Origin: Acidimicrobiia bacterium
GTDB lineage: Bacteria; Actinomycetota; Acidimicrobiia; Spongiisociales; Spongiisociaceae
NCBI GenBank assembly: GCA_003229305.1
Contig: QIDH01000072.1
Coordinates: 1 to 62,744, forward strand
Direction of reading: 5' to 3'
Length of the DNA: 62,744 bases
Positions 26,154 to 35,729 of the stretch are shown here, piece by piece. Under the pieces are notes generated by a model. It had not been told where the DNA came from. It saw nothing but the letters and a program-made list of their open reading frames with translations, and made no database searches. Made by a program: the position numbers and the translations under genes. Each line of letters starts with the position of its first letter. Positions within the stretch are counted from its first letter, which is position 1.

Positions 26154-27430
26154 GTCCGCTCCAGTGCTTGTTTCAGATCCCAGATTATGTCCTCCACGTC
26201 TTCGAGTCCCACGGAGATGCGAATCATGTCGTTTCCCACGCCGGCGGCTTCTCGTTCTTCGTTCGGGACCTGCTGGTGGGTAGTGCTGGCGGGATGAATC
26301 ACAAGAGTCTTGGCGTCACCAACGTTGGCGAGGTGGCTGGCCAACTCGACACTCTCGATGAATCCGACGCCTGCCTCGAACCCGCCCTTCAGCCCAAATG
26401 TGAACACTGCCCCTGGTCTGCCATCCAGGTACTTCTCGGAGAGGCCGTAACTCTGGTGATCCTCAAAGATCGGAAAGCTGACCCACTCGATCTGTGGGTG
26501 GCTGGACAAAAAGCGGGCCACCGTCTCCGCGTTGGCGGCGTGGCGGTCCATTCGCAGCGAGAGGGTCTCGAGACCGAGCAGCATCACAAAGGAGTTGAAA
26601 GGTGAGATCGCCGCCCCGACGTCCCGCAACAGTTCGGTCCTGGCCTTGGTCAGATAGGCGTACTCGCGAAAGTTCTCCCAGAATCGCAAGTCGTGATAGG
26701 CCGAAGATGGTTCAACGATCGCCGGGAAATTGCCGTTGTCCCAAGGAAACGTGCCACTCTCGACGATCACTCCCGCGATCGCGACACCATGGCCTCCGAT
26801 GAACTTGGTCGCCGAATGCACCACAACGTCTGCACCCCATTCGATCGGCCTACACAGGGCGGGGGTCGCGAACGTGCTGTCGACGAACAGAGGCAGACCA
26901 TGGTCGTGGGCCAGATCGGCCATCGGCTCGATGTCGAGCACAATGGCGCCAGGGTTGCCGATCGTCTCTCCGTAAATGAGCCGAGTGGTCGGCCGAATCG
27001 CCGCCTGGATCGCGTCGAGATCGTTGGTGTCGACGAAAGTCGCCTCAATGCCCATCCGGCGTAGCGTTACATCGAACTGGGTATAGGTGCCGCCATACAG
27101 GGATCGGTTGGCGACCAGGTGGTCGCCCGCCTGACAGATGGTGAGAATCGACAACAGCTGTGCAGACATCCCAGACGCTGTCGCCAATGCACCGATCCCC
27201 CCTTCGAGCGAGGCCATCCGTTCCTCGAAGGCAGCTGTCGTCGGGTTTCCGATTCGGGTGTACAGGTTGCCGTAGGTTTGCAGTGCGAACAGGTCGGCGG
27301 CGTGTTGCGCGTCGTCGAACACATAGGACGTCGTCGCATAGATCGGCATTGCCCTGGCGCCGGTCTCGGGGTCCGGCGGCTGTCCTGCATGGATAGAGCG
27401 TGTGTTGAAGCCCCAATCGCGCGAAGTCAT
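26150..27430 (-). CDS. metY: O-acetylhomoserine sulfhydrylase
   Basis: A 426-residue PLP enzyme of the Cys/Met metabolism family that makes homocysteine from O-acetylhomoserine and sulfide. It shows SIHAGQPPDPETGARAMPIY, YTRIGNPT, the lysine motif VVHSATKFIGGHG and HPASTTHQQ near the C-terminus. The start overlaps the metX stop (ATGA). The length and YTRIGNPT context fit MetY better than cystathionine gamma-synthase. Confidence 0.9.
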   Translation of the reverse strand: MTSRDWGFNTRSIHAGQPPDPETGARAMPIYATTSYVFDDAQHAADLFALQTYGNLYTRIGNPTTAAFEERMASLEGGIGALATASGMSAQLLSILTICQAGDHLVANRSLYGGTYTQFDVTLRRMGIEATFVDTNDLDAIQAAIRPTTRLIYGETIGNPGAIVLDIEPMADLAHDHGLPLFVDSTFATPALCRPIEWGADVVVHSATKFIGGHGVAIAGVIVESGTFPWDNGNFPAIVEPSSAYHDLRFWENFREYAYLTKARTELLRDVGAAISPFNSFVMLLGLETLSLRMDRHAANAETVARFLSSHPQIEWVSFPIFEDHQSYGLSEKYLDGRPGAVFTFGLKGGFEAGVGFIESVELASHLANVGDAKTLVIHPASTTHQQVPNEEREAAGVGNDMIRISVGLEDVEDIIWDLKQALERT

Positions 27431-28626
27431 GCTATTTCGGCTCCTTGTCTTCCGGCGGTAGTCGCCGGCAGGCTCGGATCCCAGTTCTTTTCGAGCAAAT
27501 GCCTGAGGTGCGGGCTGAAGAGATCGACATCGAGCAGAAAGGAATCATGTCCCTTGTCTGAGTGGACCGTTACCCGCCTGCTGGGCAAACCCGCCGCCTT
27601 CAACGCTCCAACCAGATCGTGCTGATCCTCTGGGTAGAAACAAACATCCGAGTCGATCGAGAACAGCAGGTATTCATGACCGGCGTCGCTCGAGAGGAGC
27701 TCAGAAACCGAGATTCCCAATGCCTGAGCGTCTGCATAGAGATCGAAGTGCTGCCACATCCACATCGTGCGTAGATAGGCGTTCGCATCGAAACGTTCGA
27801 CGAATTTCTGCCCCTGGTGCCACATATAGGACTGGAGCGGAAGACGGATCCTGTCATCCGCACCGTCCAACACCTCGTCACGAGCCCGCTCCTGCATCGC
27901 CCTCAGCGAGACAAAGGTCTTGTGCATGATCATCCTGGCCAATGCCAGGCCGGCGTCTGGAGGTTTCCCTGCGTAGTAGTGGCCGCCTCGAAAATTCGGA
28001 TCGTCCATGATCGCGTTGACCTGTTCGAAGTTGTGAATAATGTGCAGCGGACTCGCTTTCAGCGCCGAAGCGATCGGAACGACATAGTGGACCCGCTCTG
28101 GATGGTGGGCTGCGAGGTGCAACGCCATCATGCCCCCCGTTGACCCACCTACAACCGCATGCAGTCTGGCGATACCGAGATGGTCGAGAAGGGCGAGTTG
28201 CGAGTTCACAATGTCGGCGACGCTGACCTCCGGAAAAGAGCCTCCGTACGGCCCACCCGTGTTCGGATCGATGTCTCTAGGTCCGGTCGACCCGTAACAA
28301 TGACCAACGTAGTTGACGCAGATCACCGCAAACTTGTCGGTATTGAGGGCGCGCGACGGGCCGATGAAGTCGTCCCACCAGCCAACATGCATCTCTTCGG
28401 TCCACAGCGATCCGACCCTCTCGATGGACGGGTTGTAACCGGCCGCGTGGTGGCTGCCGGTCAGGGCGTGGAACAGAAGGATGCCGTTGTCCTTGGCCTC
28501 GTTCAGTTCTCCGTAGACCTCATAAGCCAGAGTCACCGATGGCAGCGACGCTCCGCTCTCGAACACGAATGGGTCTGCCTCGCTACCCAAGGTAAAGAAC
28601 AGGGTCTCGACAGCCTCCGAATGCAT
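27427..28626 (-). CDS. metX: Homoserine O-acetyltransferase
   Basis: A 399-residue alpha/beta hydrolase-fold acyltransferase that activates homoserine with acetyl-CoA for methionine synthesis. Motifs are ALTGSHHAAG, the nucleophile elbow VGGSTGGM (S162), and an acid-His pair in DSDVCFYPEDQ and DKGHDSFL. I take ATG 28626 because family homology starts there; the longer frame upstream runs into the divergent MFS promoter. It is the first gene of the metX-metY-CoA-binding operon. Confidence 0.9.
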   Translation of the reverse strand: MHSEAVETLFFTLGSEADPFVFESGASLPSVTLAYEVYGELNEAKDNGILLFHALTGSHHAAGYNPSIERVGSLWTEEMHVGWWDDFIGPSRALNTDKFAVICVNYVGHCYGSTGPRDIDPNTGGPYGGSFPEVSVADIVNSQLALLDHLGIARLHAVVGGSTGGMMALHLAAHHPERVHYVVPIASALKASPLHIIHNFEQVNAIMDDPNFRGGHYYAGKPPDAGLALARMIMHKTFVSLRAMQERARDEVLDGADDRIRLPLQSYMWHQGQKFVERFDANAYLRTMWMWQHFDLYADAQALGISVSELLSSDAGHEYLLFSIDSDVCFYPEDQHDLVGALKAAGLPSRRVTVHSDKGHDSFLLDVDLFSPHLRHLLEKNWDPSLPATTAGRQGAEIA

Positions 28627-28865
28627 GGCACAACGATAGAGCGCTTTGTCAACTCCCCGAGCGAATGGCCGCCGCCAACCCAGGAGTCGACCAATGTTTT
28701 GCCAAAGCGCCCCGGCGAAGAACGACGAACCCAGGTTTCGTACGATTCGACCTGTGGAAGCCGCACATCCGATATCGTGCCGATCACTGATCTCGGGAGC
28801 GCGACCTGACCACCTCTTCCACAACTGCTGAAACCGTCGGTCGCACCTGGGGTCTATTCGCGGCT

Positions 28866-30062
28866 TTGGCGTTCATGATGCTCGGGAACGGGCTCCTCGG
28901 GATCGTGCTCGGCGTTCGGGCGGAACTCGAGGGATATTCGACACCGGTCACGGGCGCTGTCATGGCCGGATATTTTGTCGGTTTCCTGTTCGGAGCATTG
29001 CTGACCCCTCGCCTCCTTCAGGGAGTCGGCCACATCCGCGTTTACGCTGCCCTGGCTTCGCTTGCGTCAACCGCCACTCTGATTCACGCCCTCAACACCC
29101 ACCCCGCAGTCTGGGGGGCGATGCGGATCATCACAGGATTCTCGCTGGCCGGGCTGTACATCGTTGCTGAGGGGTGGCTGAACGACAGCGCGACGAACGA
29201 GACTCGGGGCCGGCTGCTTTCGATCTACATGATCATTGTGACCGGCGGATTCGCGGTGGGTCAGCTTCTCCTGAGCATTGGCGACCCTGCCGGGTTCTCG
29301 CCGTTCATCGCAGCATCAGTACTCATCTCACTGGCGGTCATACCCGTCACCTTGTCGGTCAACACAGCGCCAGACACCACCCAGAGGAGCCGTTTGTCCT
29401 TCATGGCGATCTGGCGGAGTGCCCCAATCGGCATTGTGGCCGGCCTTGGGACTGGCATCGTCGATGGGGCAATCCTCGGAATGGGGGCGGTCTACGGATC
29501 GCGAGTTGGCATGAGCGTCACCAGGATCTCCGTTTTCATGGGGGTGATCCTTGCCGGGGGAGCCATGCTCCAGTTCCCGATCGGAGCGTGGTCCGATCGG
29601 TTTCCACGGCGCCGCGTGCTGCTGATAGTCACAACCGCGGCAGCGATGCTCGGATTGAGCGCAGCACTGCTCGACCCTTTGAGCATCGGGATGTTGGTCG
29701 CCGTGTTCGTTCTCGGAGGACTTGCCTTTCCCATGTACGCGATCGCTCTCAGCCACATCAATGACATGTTTCCGCCAGGCAACGCGGTGGCGATCAGTTC
29801 GGCCTTCGTTCTCGTTACGGGGTTTGGGGCGATTGTCGGACCCTTGGCTGCCGGTTGGCTCATCGATGGATTCGGCCCGGCAAGTCTCTTCTGGCTGCTG
29901 GCCGGGACGCACGCGACGATCGGCGCCTTCGCCGTTGTCCGCATTCTCACAACTGAGGGGATTCCACTCGGGGACCAACGCCGCTTCCTGCAGGTTCCCG
30001 CCCGGACCGGCGGCAACGTCGACGCGGCGTTTCCAGCCGAACACACCGAAAACTCGCAGTAG
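28866..30062 (+). CDS. MFS transporter (YcaD-like)
   Basis: A major facilitator with about 12 helices and the YcaD-type features MLGNGLLGIVLGVRAE, GLYIVAEGWLNDSATNETRG and GAWSDRFPRRRVLL. From TTG 28866 it has 398 residues, but the first helix would then be clipped. In frame, CTG 28806 has GGGAG about 7 nt upstream and would add 20 residues; a stop codon at 28788 limits further extension. The true start is therefore uncertain and may be the rare CTG. It is divergent from metX, and its substrate is unknown. Confidence 0.82.
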   Translation: MAFMMLGNGLLGIVLGVRAELEGYSTPVTGAVMAGYFVGFLFGALLTPRLLQGVGHIRVYAALASLASTATLIHALNTHPAVWGAMRIITGFSLAGLYIVAEGWLNDSATNETRGRLLSIYMIIVTGGFAVGQLLLSIGDPAGFSPFIAASVLISLAVIPVTLSVNTAPDTTQRSRLSFMAIWRSAPIGIVAGLGTGIVDGAILGMGAVYGSRVGMSVTRISVFMGVILAGGAMLQFPIGAWSDRFPRRRVLLIVTTAAAMLGLSAALLDPLSIGMLVAVFVLGGLAFPMYAIALSHINDMFPPGNAVAISSAFVLVTGFGAIVGPLAAGWLIDGFGPASLFWLLAGTHATIGAFAVVRILTTEGIPLGDQRRFLQVPARTGGNVDAAFPAEHTENSQ

Positions 30063-30165
30063 GAGCGTTGTCTGATAACCAGCGTTTAGACATTGGGATG
30101 GCAGTACCAGCGGCGGCCGCCACCGGGCCCACCGTCTGCGACCAAGTCAGATCACTGATCGGGAT

Positions 30166-30876
30166 CTATTCGAGCATTCCCCATCTTGCTGCCTTGATGA
30201 GGGCCGACTGTCGATTGTCGGCCCCCATCCGGTCATACAATTCGGCCAGAAGTCGCGACATCTCGCGGGCGCTCACCTGGACCGAATCGGCGAGCTGGGT
30301 GTTGGTCGAGCCTGCCGCAAGAGTTTGCAGCCAGCCGATCTCTTCCATACTTGGTGCAAACTCGGTGGGAATCTCTGGTGCATCCAACGCCAATCGTCGA
30401 GCAACGGAAGCGGGCAGGATCGTCCGATCGGCCATAGCCGACCTGACGACGTCCAGCACCTCTTCGGCCGGTGCGTCGGCTGGGGCAGCAGCTGTCGCAC
30501 CGGCGCGCAGCGCCCTTCGATATGTGGCTTGGGAGGCGTCAGGCGTCAGCGTCACCATGACGAGATCCCACCGAGAATCGCGGAGGTCGACCACTAGGTC
30601 GTACGAGCTGTCGCCGTCCAAGACCTCGAGAACCAGAACCCGGCGGCCGGGACCGGCTACCCAGGAATCGATGTCGGTTGGCTGCTCGGCCACAACATCG
30701 AGATTAGAAAACGCTTCGACGAGACTGCCTATGCTGCCATTGGCGCCGATGACCGCGACCCGAACGTCTCCGGGCAGGGGTCGATTGGCGGCCGCCGGTC
30801 GACGGAACGCCGAAAAGGCACGTCGACCGGGCGTTTTACCACCCTGACGCGCCGCATTTCGAGTGGAGCGGAGCAT
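30166..30876 (-). CDS. LuxR-type DNA-binding regulator with atypical receiver-like domain
   Basis: A 236-residue protein. The C-terminal 60 residues (EEIGWLQTLAAGSTNTQLAD, then AREMSRLLAELYDRMGADNR) match the LuxR/GerE HTH pattern. The N-terminal part has the alternating strand-helix look of a receiver domain (VRVAVIGANG...VLVLEVLDGD...DLVMVTLTP) but no clear phosphorylatable Asp pocket. It may bind DNA without phosphorylation. AGGGGA lies 8 nt before the ATG. It is convergent with the MFS gene. Confidence 0.65.
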   Translation of the reverse strand: MLRSTRNAARQGGKTPGRRAFSAFRRPAAANRPLPGDVRVAVIGANGSIGSLVEAFSNLDVVAEQPTDIDSWVAGPGRRVLVLEVLDGDSSYDLVVDLRDSRWDLVMVTLTPDASQATYRRALRAGATAAAPADAPAEEVLDVVRSAMADRTILPASVARRLALDAPEIPTEFAPSMEEIGWLQTLAAGSTNTQLADSVQVSAREMSRLLAELYDRMGADNRQSALIKAARWGMLE

Positions 30877-31028
30877 TCAGTTGTTCCCCTGGCGCAGCGA
30901 ACTATGTGCGCTGCAAAGTTTCCCTGCCGTTGACACTATCGCGAGCAGACCGATCGCGCCAGGAAAATCTCGCCAATCCGTGACCTTACGACCACTTCTG
31001 GTGAGGTTGGCACAGGTTCCGTGCACGA

Positions 31029-32345
31029 TCACGGTCCTACGGCGCCAAAATCGACGCTCTGCAGCCAATACACTCCCGGCTGCCCACTACGGCTCCGCGT
31101 CCAGGTGACGGTGCCGTCAGCGGTGTGGCGGACCCAAACGATTGGGCGAGGATAGAAGGTCCCCGTGCCGTTGCTCCCGTTCGAGATGATCGGGATCCTC
31201 GAATCACCGGTTGAGCGCAGCACTCCAGAGTTGTCGAATGTCTCAGGCGAGATTGCCCCATCGACGGACTGCGTACCTGTCAACCCTCCGGTCGGGATCG
31301 ATCCGTCGGCAGCGAAGCGGTAGTCGACCGCGAGGTCGGGTTGGCTGTGCACGTAGACCTCAGCCGTCCTCGACTGCACATATTCGGCTCCGACGGCGAC
31401 GAAATTCTCGCTGGCGTTCTGATTCACGCCGTCTCCCAGGGTCCAGATCGCACCCTCCCAGCCATCTCCGAGTCCATTGTCGGTCGTCGTGCCATAGGCC
31501 AGTACAAACGTGTTCGCCCTCGACACCGCAGAGATTGCGGCTGTGTTGTATTCGCTGGTCTGATCCGATCCATTGCCGCCCGCGTTTCCAGTCACGGTCA
31601 CCCGTTGGATGGTCCAGCTCGAACCCCATTCCACCACGTAGGTTGAAAACGTCGTGGTACCACTCAGGGAACCGCCACCTCCGGCCTGACGGGCGTAGTT
31701 GATAGTGCTCGATCCACTCGGAAATACCCTCGCCCAAGCGGTCATGTGGTCACGTCTGATGTTGCTGGTGGTCGAGACACCGCCGCCGTAGTACCCGCCA
31801 TAAAGGCCAACCTTGGAAATGGATCCCCATGAGGTCGCAGACGAAGAGGCCGCTGATGTCGTGCCGGATGCCATGGACGTCTCAACCACGTCCAGAAGGC
31901 GGAAACTCGACCCGGTGGTATCCCGCAGCGCCTCAACCACAGTTATCTGTCCCTGCCAGGTCCCGGTTGCATTGCCTCTCGACAGCCTCAGGACGTTGGA
32001 GGCGGTGGTGGAGGCAAAGTTGCCGAAGGGATCCCCGGACACCCTCGCGTAGTTGGCATTCGGGTTCCGGTGGGTCCCGGAATCGTTGTTGCCGGCCGCC
32101 CCCCGCATGATGACGAAATAGTCGGACTGGAGATCGTTGTTGAGGCTGAGGTTGAAGGTGGTCCCGGTGAATGAGCCGCCTCCAGGCAGGAGCTGATAGG
32201 TTGTCGAGCGGATCGACGGCGCGAACATCGCGAAGCTGGAACCAGATGTGTCTGTCGAGCCGGACCAGGCGGCCCTCGAGCTAGGAATGGTCGAACCGGC
32301 CGCGATGAGGACAACGGCCAGCAATGGACCTACGTACCGCCTCAC
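31029..32345 (-). CDS. Secreted protein, probable SipW-processed surface protein
   Basis: From GTG 32345 (overlapping the signal peptidase stop as GTGA) the product has 438 residues. A signal peptide ends in SRAAWSGSTDTSGSSF, closely like the SRAAFTDTTDNNGNNF processing region of the TasA-like protein two genes upstream. The mature part is rich in Gly, Ser and Thr with predicted beta strands and looks like a beta-sandwich surface protein. No enzyme motif is recognised. The shared cleavage region and coupling suggest it is a second substrate of the SipW-type peptidase. Confidence 0.65.
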   Translation of the reverse strand: MRRYVGPLLAVVLIAAGSTIPSSRAAWSGSTDTSGSSFAMFAPSIRSTTYQLLPGGGSFTGTTFNLSLNNDLQSDYFVIMRGAAGNNDSGTHRNPNANYARVSGDPFGNFASTTASNVLRLSRGNATGTWQGQITVVEALRDTTGSSFRLLDVVETSMASGTTSAASSSATSWGSISKVGLYGGYYGGGVSTTSNIRRDHMTAWARVFPSGSSTINYARQAGGGGSLSGTTTFSTYVVEWGSSWTIQRVTVTGNAGGNGSDQTSEYNTAAISAVSRANTFVLAYGTTTDNGLGDGWEGAIWTLGDGVNQNASENFVAVGAEYVQSRTAEVYVHSQPDLAVDYRFAADGSIPTGGLTGTQSVDGAISPETFDNSGVLRSTGDSRIPIISNGSNGTGTFYPRPIVWVRHTADGTVTWTRSRSGQPGVYWLQSVDFGAVGP

Positions 32346-33391
32346 GAGCCGGCCGCCTCGACTTGAGCCTGACCGGTATCGCTCCAGGGGTTGTAGCGAT
32401 CCAGAAGGGCCCAGCGGCTGGCGGTGACCAGCCCCGCCGCCGCGATCGCCAAGAGCAAGACTGCCCACCAGGAGCCTGATTGGGCCCAGACCGACGGGTA
32501 CCCAGCGTAGGGAACCAGGATACGTCCGACCGTCCGAATATCTTCAGGATCTACCGCAGGACGGTCGGGATCGGAGTTCGAGTCGCCCCGTGTGATGTAG
32601 GCGCCGTCCTGGGTCGTCCCTACGACTCGGTGGGTGATGAGCTTTCCAGTGCTCGCTTCGAAGGTCACTACCGAACCGATGGCCAGATCCTCGGGAACGT
32701 CCGGATTGCCGATCACGACATCACCAGCGCGGATCGCCGGTTCCATCGATCCGGACGTGATCGCCGTTGGATCCCAGCCGAGCAACACAGTGGGAAGTGC
32801 CACCCAGAAGGCCGTTGCCACGATAAACGCCAAGAAGAAGAGGGCTGCTGACCCAAGGTAGAACCGAATCTCGGGCCACGGTGTGCCTTCTGCCGGTCTG
32901 GGTTCTCCACCCACGTCCGGTGGTTGTTCGCCAACCAAGGTCTCATGCGATTGCACGCCGGTGAGCAACTCTGCGGTGGAACGAGAAAGTTCGAATGGTT
33001 CCCAGCGCTCATCGGAACCCGGGCCTGACTCGTCGATCGACGCAGACAGGTCGACGATCCGCCTCCCGATTGGCCGCTCTCCACCTAGTTCGGCGACCGC
33101 CAATCCGGCCGGAACCAGTTCAGAGACGAGTTCGACATCCTCGGACGCCACCGACCGCAGATCCACAACCGCCATCGTGGTCAGGTCTTCTATACGAAAT
33201 GGCCCAGGACGCGGCCGAACCGCCGCTGGCTGCGGCGGTGGCGGGCCATTGGGGGGCGTCAGATTCAACTCCGAACGCCGGCCCCGGATCGGGGTAGGTC
33301 CTCGTGAGCGATCTTGCTCCGGCTGGGATGGGATTGTTTGATCCATCTTTGGGTGTTGGGCTGGTGGGTGGAATGATCGGGGTGAATCCAC
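32342..33391 (-). CDS. SipW-type signal peptidase I
   Basis: A 349-residue membrane serine peptidase of family S26B. After a long, charged and Pro-rich N-terminal extension (about 1-165) there is a membrane helix, then the catalytic Ser motif TSGSMEPAIRAGDVV, THRVVG and the TRGDSNSDPD box typical of the ER/SipW type (no general-base Lys). A second helix lies near the C-terminus. In Bacillus, SipW matures TasA; here the gene sits between a TasA-like gene and another secreted protein gene. The start is GTG 33391 with GGAGGAG about 12-14 nt upstream; ATG 33346 is possible. The extension is unusual for the family. Confidence 0.85.
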   Translation of the reverse strand: MDSPRSFHPPAQHPKMDQTIPSQPEQDRSRGPTPIRGRRSELNLTPPNGPPPPQPAAVRPRPGPFRIEDLTTMAVVDLRSVASEDVELVSELVPAGLAVAELGGERPIGRRIVDLSASIDESGPGSDERWEPFELSRSTAELLTGVQSHETLVGEQPPDVGGEPRPAEGTPWPEIRFYLGSAALFFLAFIVATAFWVALPTVLLGWDPTAITSGSMEPAIRAGDVVIGNPDVPEDLAIGSVVTFEASTGKLITHRVVGTTQDGAYITRGDSNSDPDRPAVDPEDIRTVGRILVPYAGYPSVWAQSGSWWAVLLLAIAAAGLVTASRWALLDRYNPWSDTGQAQVEAAGS

Positions 33392-33436
33392 CCACCAGCA
33401 CTTCTCCTCCCGAACTTCGGGGTAAGGCCTCGAGGC

Positions 33437-34060
33437 TTAGCTCTGGGCTTCCCAGACAAAATCGATCTGGGCGTCCATGCCCTGAAAGGCGTTCGTCGCA
33501 CCAGCATCGAGCTCAACTGTCACCCGATAGGCCCTGGCGTCGCTCGAACCGCCGAGCGGGGCCCACGCCGACACGCCAGAGGCGAAGTCGAAGTAGGTGG
33601 CCGCCACCGTGTCCATCGCAGTGGACGGGACCAAGGTGGAGCCGGCAACGAAACCGGTGCAGTCGCCTTCGCCGCCACCGAGTTCAGTAGCTACGAACGC
33701 TGCTCCTGTGCCTTCTTCGATGGTCACGTTGAGCTCAGGAGCCAGGTTGGTGGCTGTGGTCGTGGCCTGGTTGGCCGTGTAGAGCCGAACACCCGCGGTG
33801 TCGAGGCTACCGGTGTAGGTGACCAGGATGCAGTTGACGACGATGTCACCTGGAGCCATTCCGCTGACGTTGAACATCACCGAACCGGTGTCGTCATCGA
33901 CGATGCTGACAGTGCCGGCGCCGAAATTGTTGCCGTTGTTGTCAGTTGTGTCGGTAAATGCAGCCCGTGACGTGGTCAAGATGCTGAAGCTGGCCAAGAG
34001 GACAGCCAATAGAACGACGGTGGATCGCACCGCTGTGGCGCGGATTCGCGCAGTTTGCAT
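33437..34060 (-). CDS. TasA/camelysin-like secreted protein
   Basis: The 207-residue product has a signal peptide (AVRSTVVLLAVLLASFSILTT). A TasA-like N-terminus of the mature form (RAAFTDTTDNNGNNFGAGTV) is followed by a beta-sandwich domain. In Bacillus, TasA forms biofilm fibres and camelysin is related. It starts at ATG 34060 with GGAGG 8 nt upstream. The gene heads the three-gene cassette with the SipW-type peptidase, which probably processes it. Function as fibre is inference. Confidence 0.75.
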   Translation of the reverse strand: MQTARIRATAVRSTVVLLAVLLASFSILTTSRAAFTDTTDNNGNNFGAGTVSIVDDDTGSVMFNVSGMAPGDIVVNCILVTYTGSLDTAGVRLYTANQATTTATNLAPELNVTIEEGTGAAFVATELGGGEGDCTGFVAGSTLVPSTAMDTVAATYFDFASGVSAWAPLGGSSDARAYRVTVELDAGATNAFQGMDAQIDFVWEAQS

Positions 34061-34220
34061 AAAACATGCCTCCAAATCGGCCAACCCAGAGGCATCCCCA
34101 TACACGCAGGTCAGATTTTCACTCTCAGTGGTATCGGCGCCACGCGAGACCCGCCTTGAGCAAAATCCCAAACCAATCGCATCCAATAATTTCGGGCGGG
34201 AGACCACGGTGAGCGGACGG

Positions 34221-34301
<81 letters not shown>

Positions 34302-34302
34302 T

Positions 34303-35640
34303 TTACGCTACGTCAGGAAGATCTATCTCGATGCGTCGCAGGGCGGGCACCAGCCAACCCCAGACGGTTGCCGCGATCGTGATGAGACCGATGAGCACCA
34401 TTCCGGCGGCCGCTCCCCTTCCGTCACCGGTGCCCACTACCGCGGCCACTACACCAGACTCGCCGACCTCGGTGAACCTGCTCAAGAAGTTGTCGACAAC
34501 CGGTCCAGCGGCCAGGTAGGCGATCGGCATCGTGGCAGTGGAGGCGAATTTTCGGATCGAGAACACTCTGCCCTGCAGGTCTTCTTCCACTTTGCTCTGC
34601 CAAATCGGCTGAGTGGAGCTGTTGCCGATCGCCAGGGCAAAGAACAACAACACGAGAGAGAGACCCAACGTCACCGGCCGGCGAGCCAGCCCGAACGCCA
34701 GCATTCCGGCGCCCATCGCTCCCAGGCCGAAGTAGACGAGGGGCATTCGTCTTGTCGGTCCGCCCCAGACCGTGATCAAGGTAGCCCCTGCGATCATGCC
34801 AGCCGCCCCAAGCCCTGCCACGACGCCAAGCAGCCGCTCGTCTCCGATCCCCAGCAGCACCGGAAAGATGTATACGTTGAAAAAGGCGAGCGCAAAATTG
34901 GCCAACGAAATGTAGATGATCAGATAAATGAGCCCTGGCTTGGTGCGGAGATATCGCACGGAGGCGGCCGCCTCCGACCGCATCGTGCCTAGGCCTTTCA
35001 TGCCTTCGATGGTCCGCGCGGTTTTGGGGATGCGAACCTTGTACAGGGTCGTGACCGCCACCAAGAACGTGAACAGATCGATGTAGAAGACTCCCACAAT
35101 GCCAACGGCTGCGACCATTGCTCCTGCGATAATCGGACCGAGCACCGTTGGGACAGCCCGTCCGATCTGAGCCATACCGGCCGCCCGACCCCGATGTTCC
35201 CTACCGACCAGCGTCGTTCCGACCGCCTCGAAGGCCGGCGACTGAACACCCTGAAACAGAGACCCGACCGCCACGAACAGGCCGAGCGTGAGGATGGTCA
35301 GCTCGCCTCTCGCGAACATGACCAGCAGGATTCCCGTTACGACGGCCGCGCCCGTGTCGGAGACCAACATCATCTTTCGTCTGTCGTATCGGTCTATCAA
35401 CGCACCCGCGAATGGCAACACAGCGAGTTGGGGGAATAGAGCGGCGAGAATCACCAGGCTGAGCGAACTAGTAGACCCAGTCTCCTGGAACGTCCATATT
35501 CCGAGCCCGTAGTAGGTCGTCATCGTGCCGACTGCAGACGTCGTCTGACCAAACCACAAGATGAGGAACGAGCGCCAATCCGTCTTACGCCGCGGCGTAG
35601 AGAGGCCGAGCAGGCCCCCGACTTCTTCACCCTGGTTCAT
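34303..35640 (-). CDS. MFS transporter (EntS/MFS_3 type)
   Basis: A 445-residue major facilitator with about 12 helices. It shows ALIDRYDRRKMMLVSD between helices 2 and 3, FQGVQSPAFEAVGTTLVGRE and PIWQSKVEEDLQGRVFSIR, typical of the MFS_3/enterobactin-exporter branch that exports siderophores or drugs. I choose ATG 35640; the longer open frame runs through the divergent gene. Substrate unknown. Confidence 0.82.
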   Translation of the reverse strand: MNQGEEVGGLLGLSTPRRKTDWRSFLILWFGQTTSAVGTMTTYYGLGIWTFQETGSTSSLSLVILAALFPQLAVLPFAGALIDRYDRRKMMLVSDTGAAVVTGILLVMFARGELTILTLGLFVAVGSLFQGVQSPAFEAVGTTLVGREHRGRAAGMAQIGRAVPTVLGPIIAGAMVAAVGIVGVFYIDLFTFLVAVTTLYKVRIPKTARTIEGMKGLGTMRSEAAASVRYLRTKPGLIYLIIYISLANFALAFFNVYIFPVLLGIGDERLLGVVAGLGAAGMIAGATLITVWGGPTRRMPLVYFGLGAMGAGMLAFGLARRPVTLGLSLVLLFFALAIGNSSTQPIWQSKVEEDLQGRVFSIRKFASTATMPIAYLAAGPVVDNFLSRFTEVGESGVVAAVVGTGDGRGAAAGMVLIGLITIAATVWGWLVPALRRIEIDLPDVA

Positions 35641-35729
35641 CCCGCACAATGGTACACATCGACGCCCCACTCGGCCGGGAGCGCGGAGAGGTCGAGCCAG
35701 AAGATGGTTGGCCACTATCCTCCTCACCT

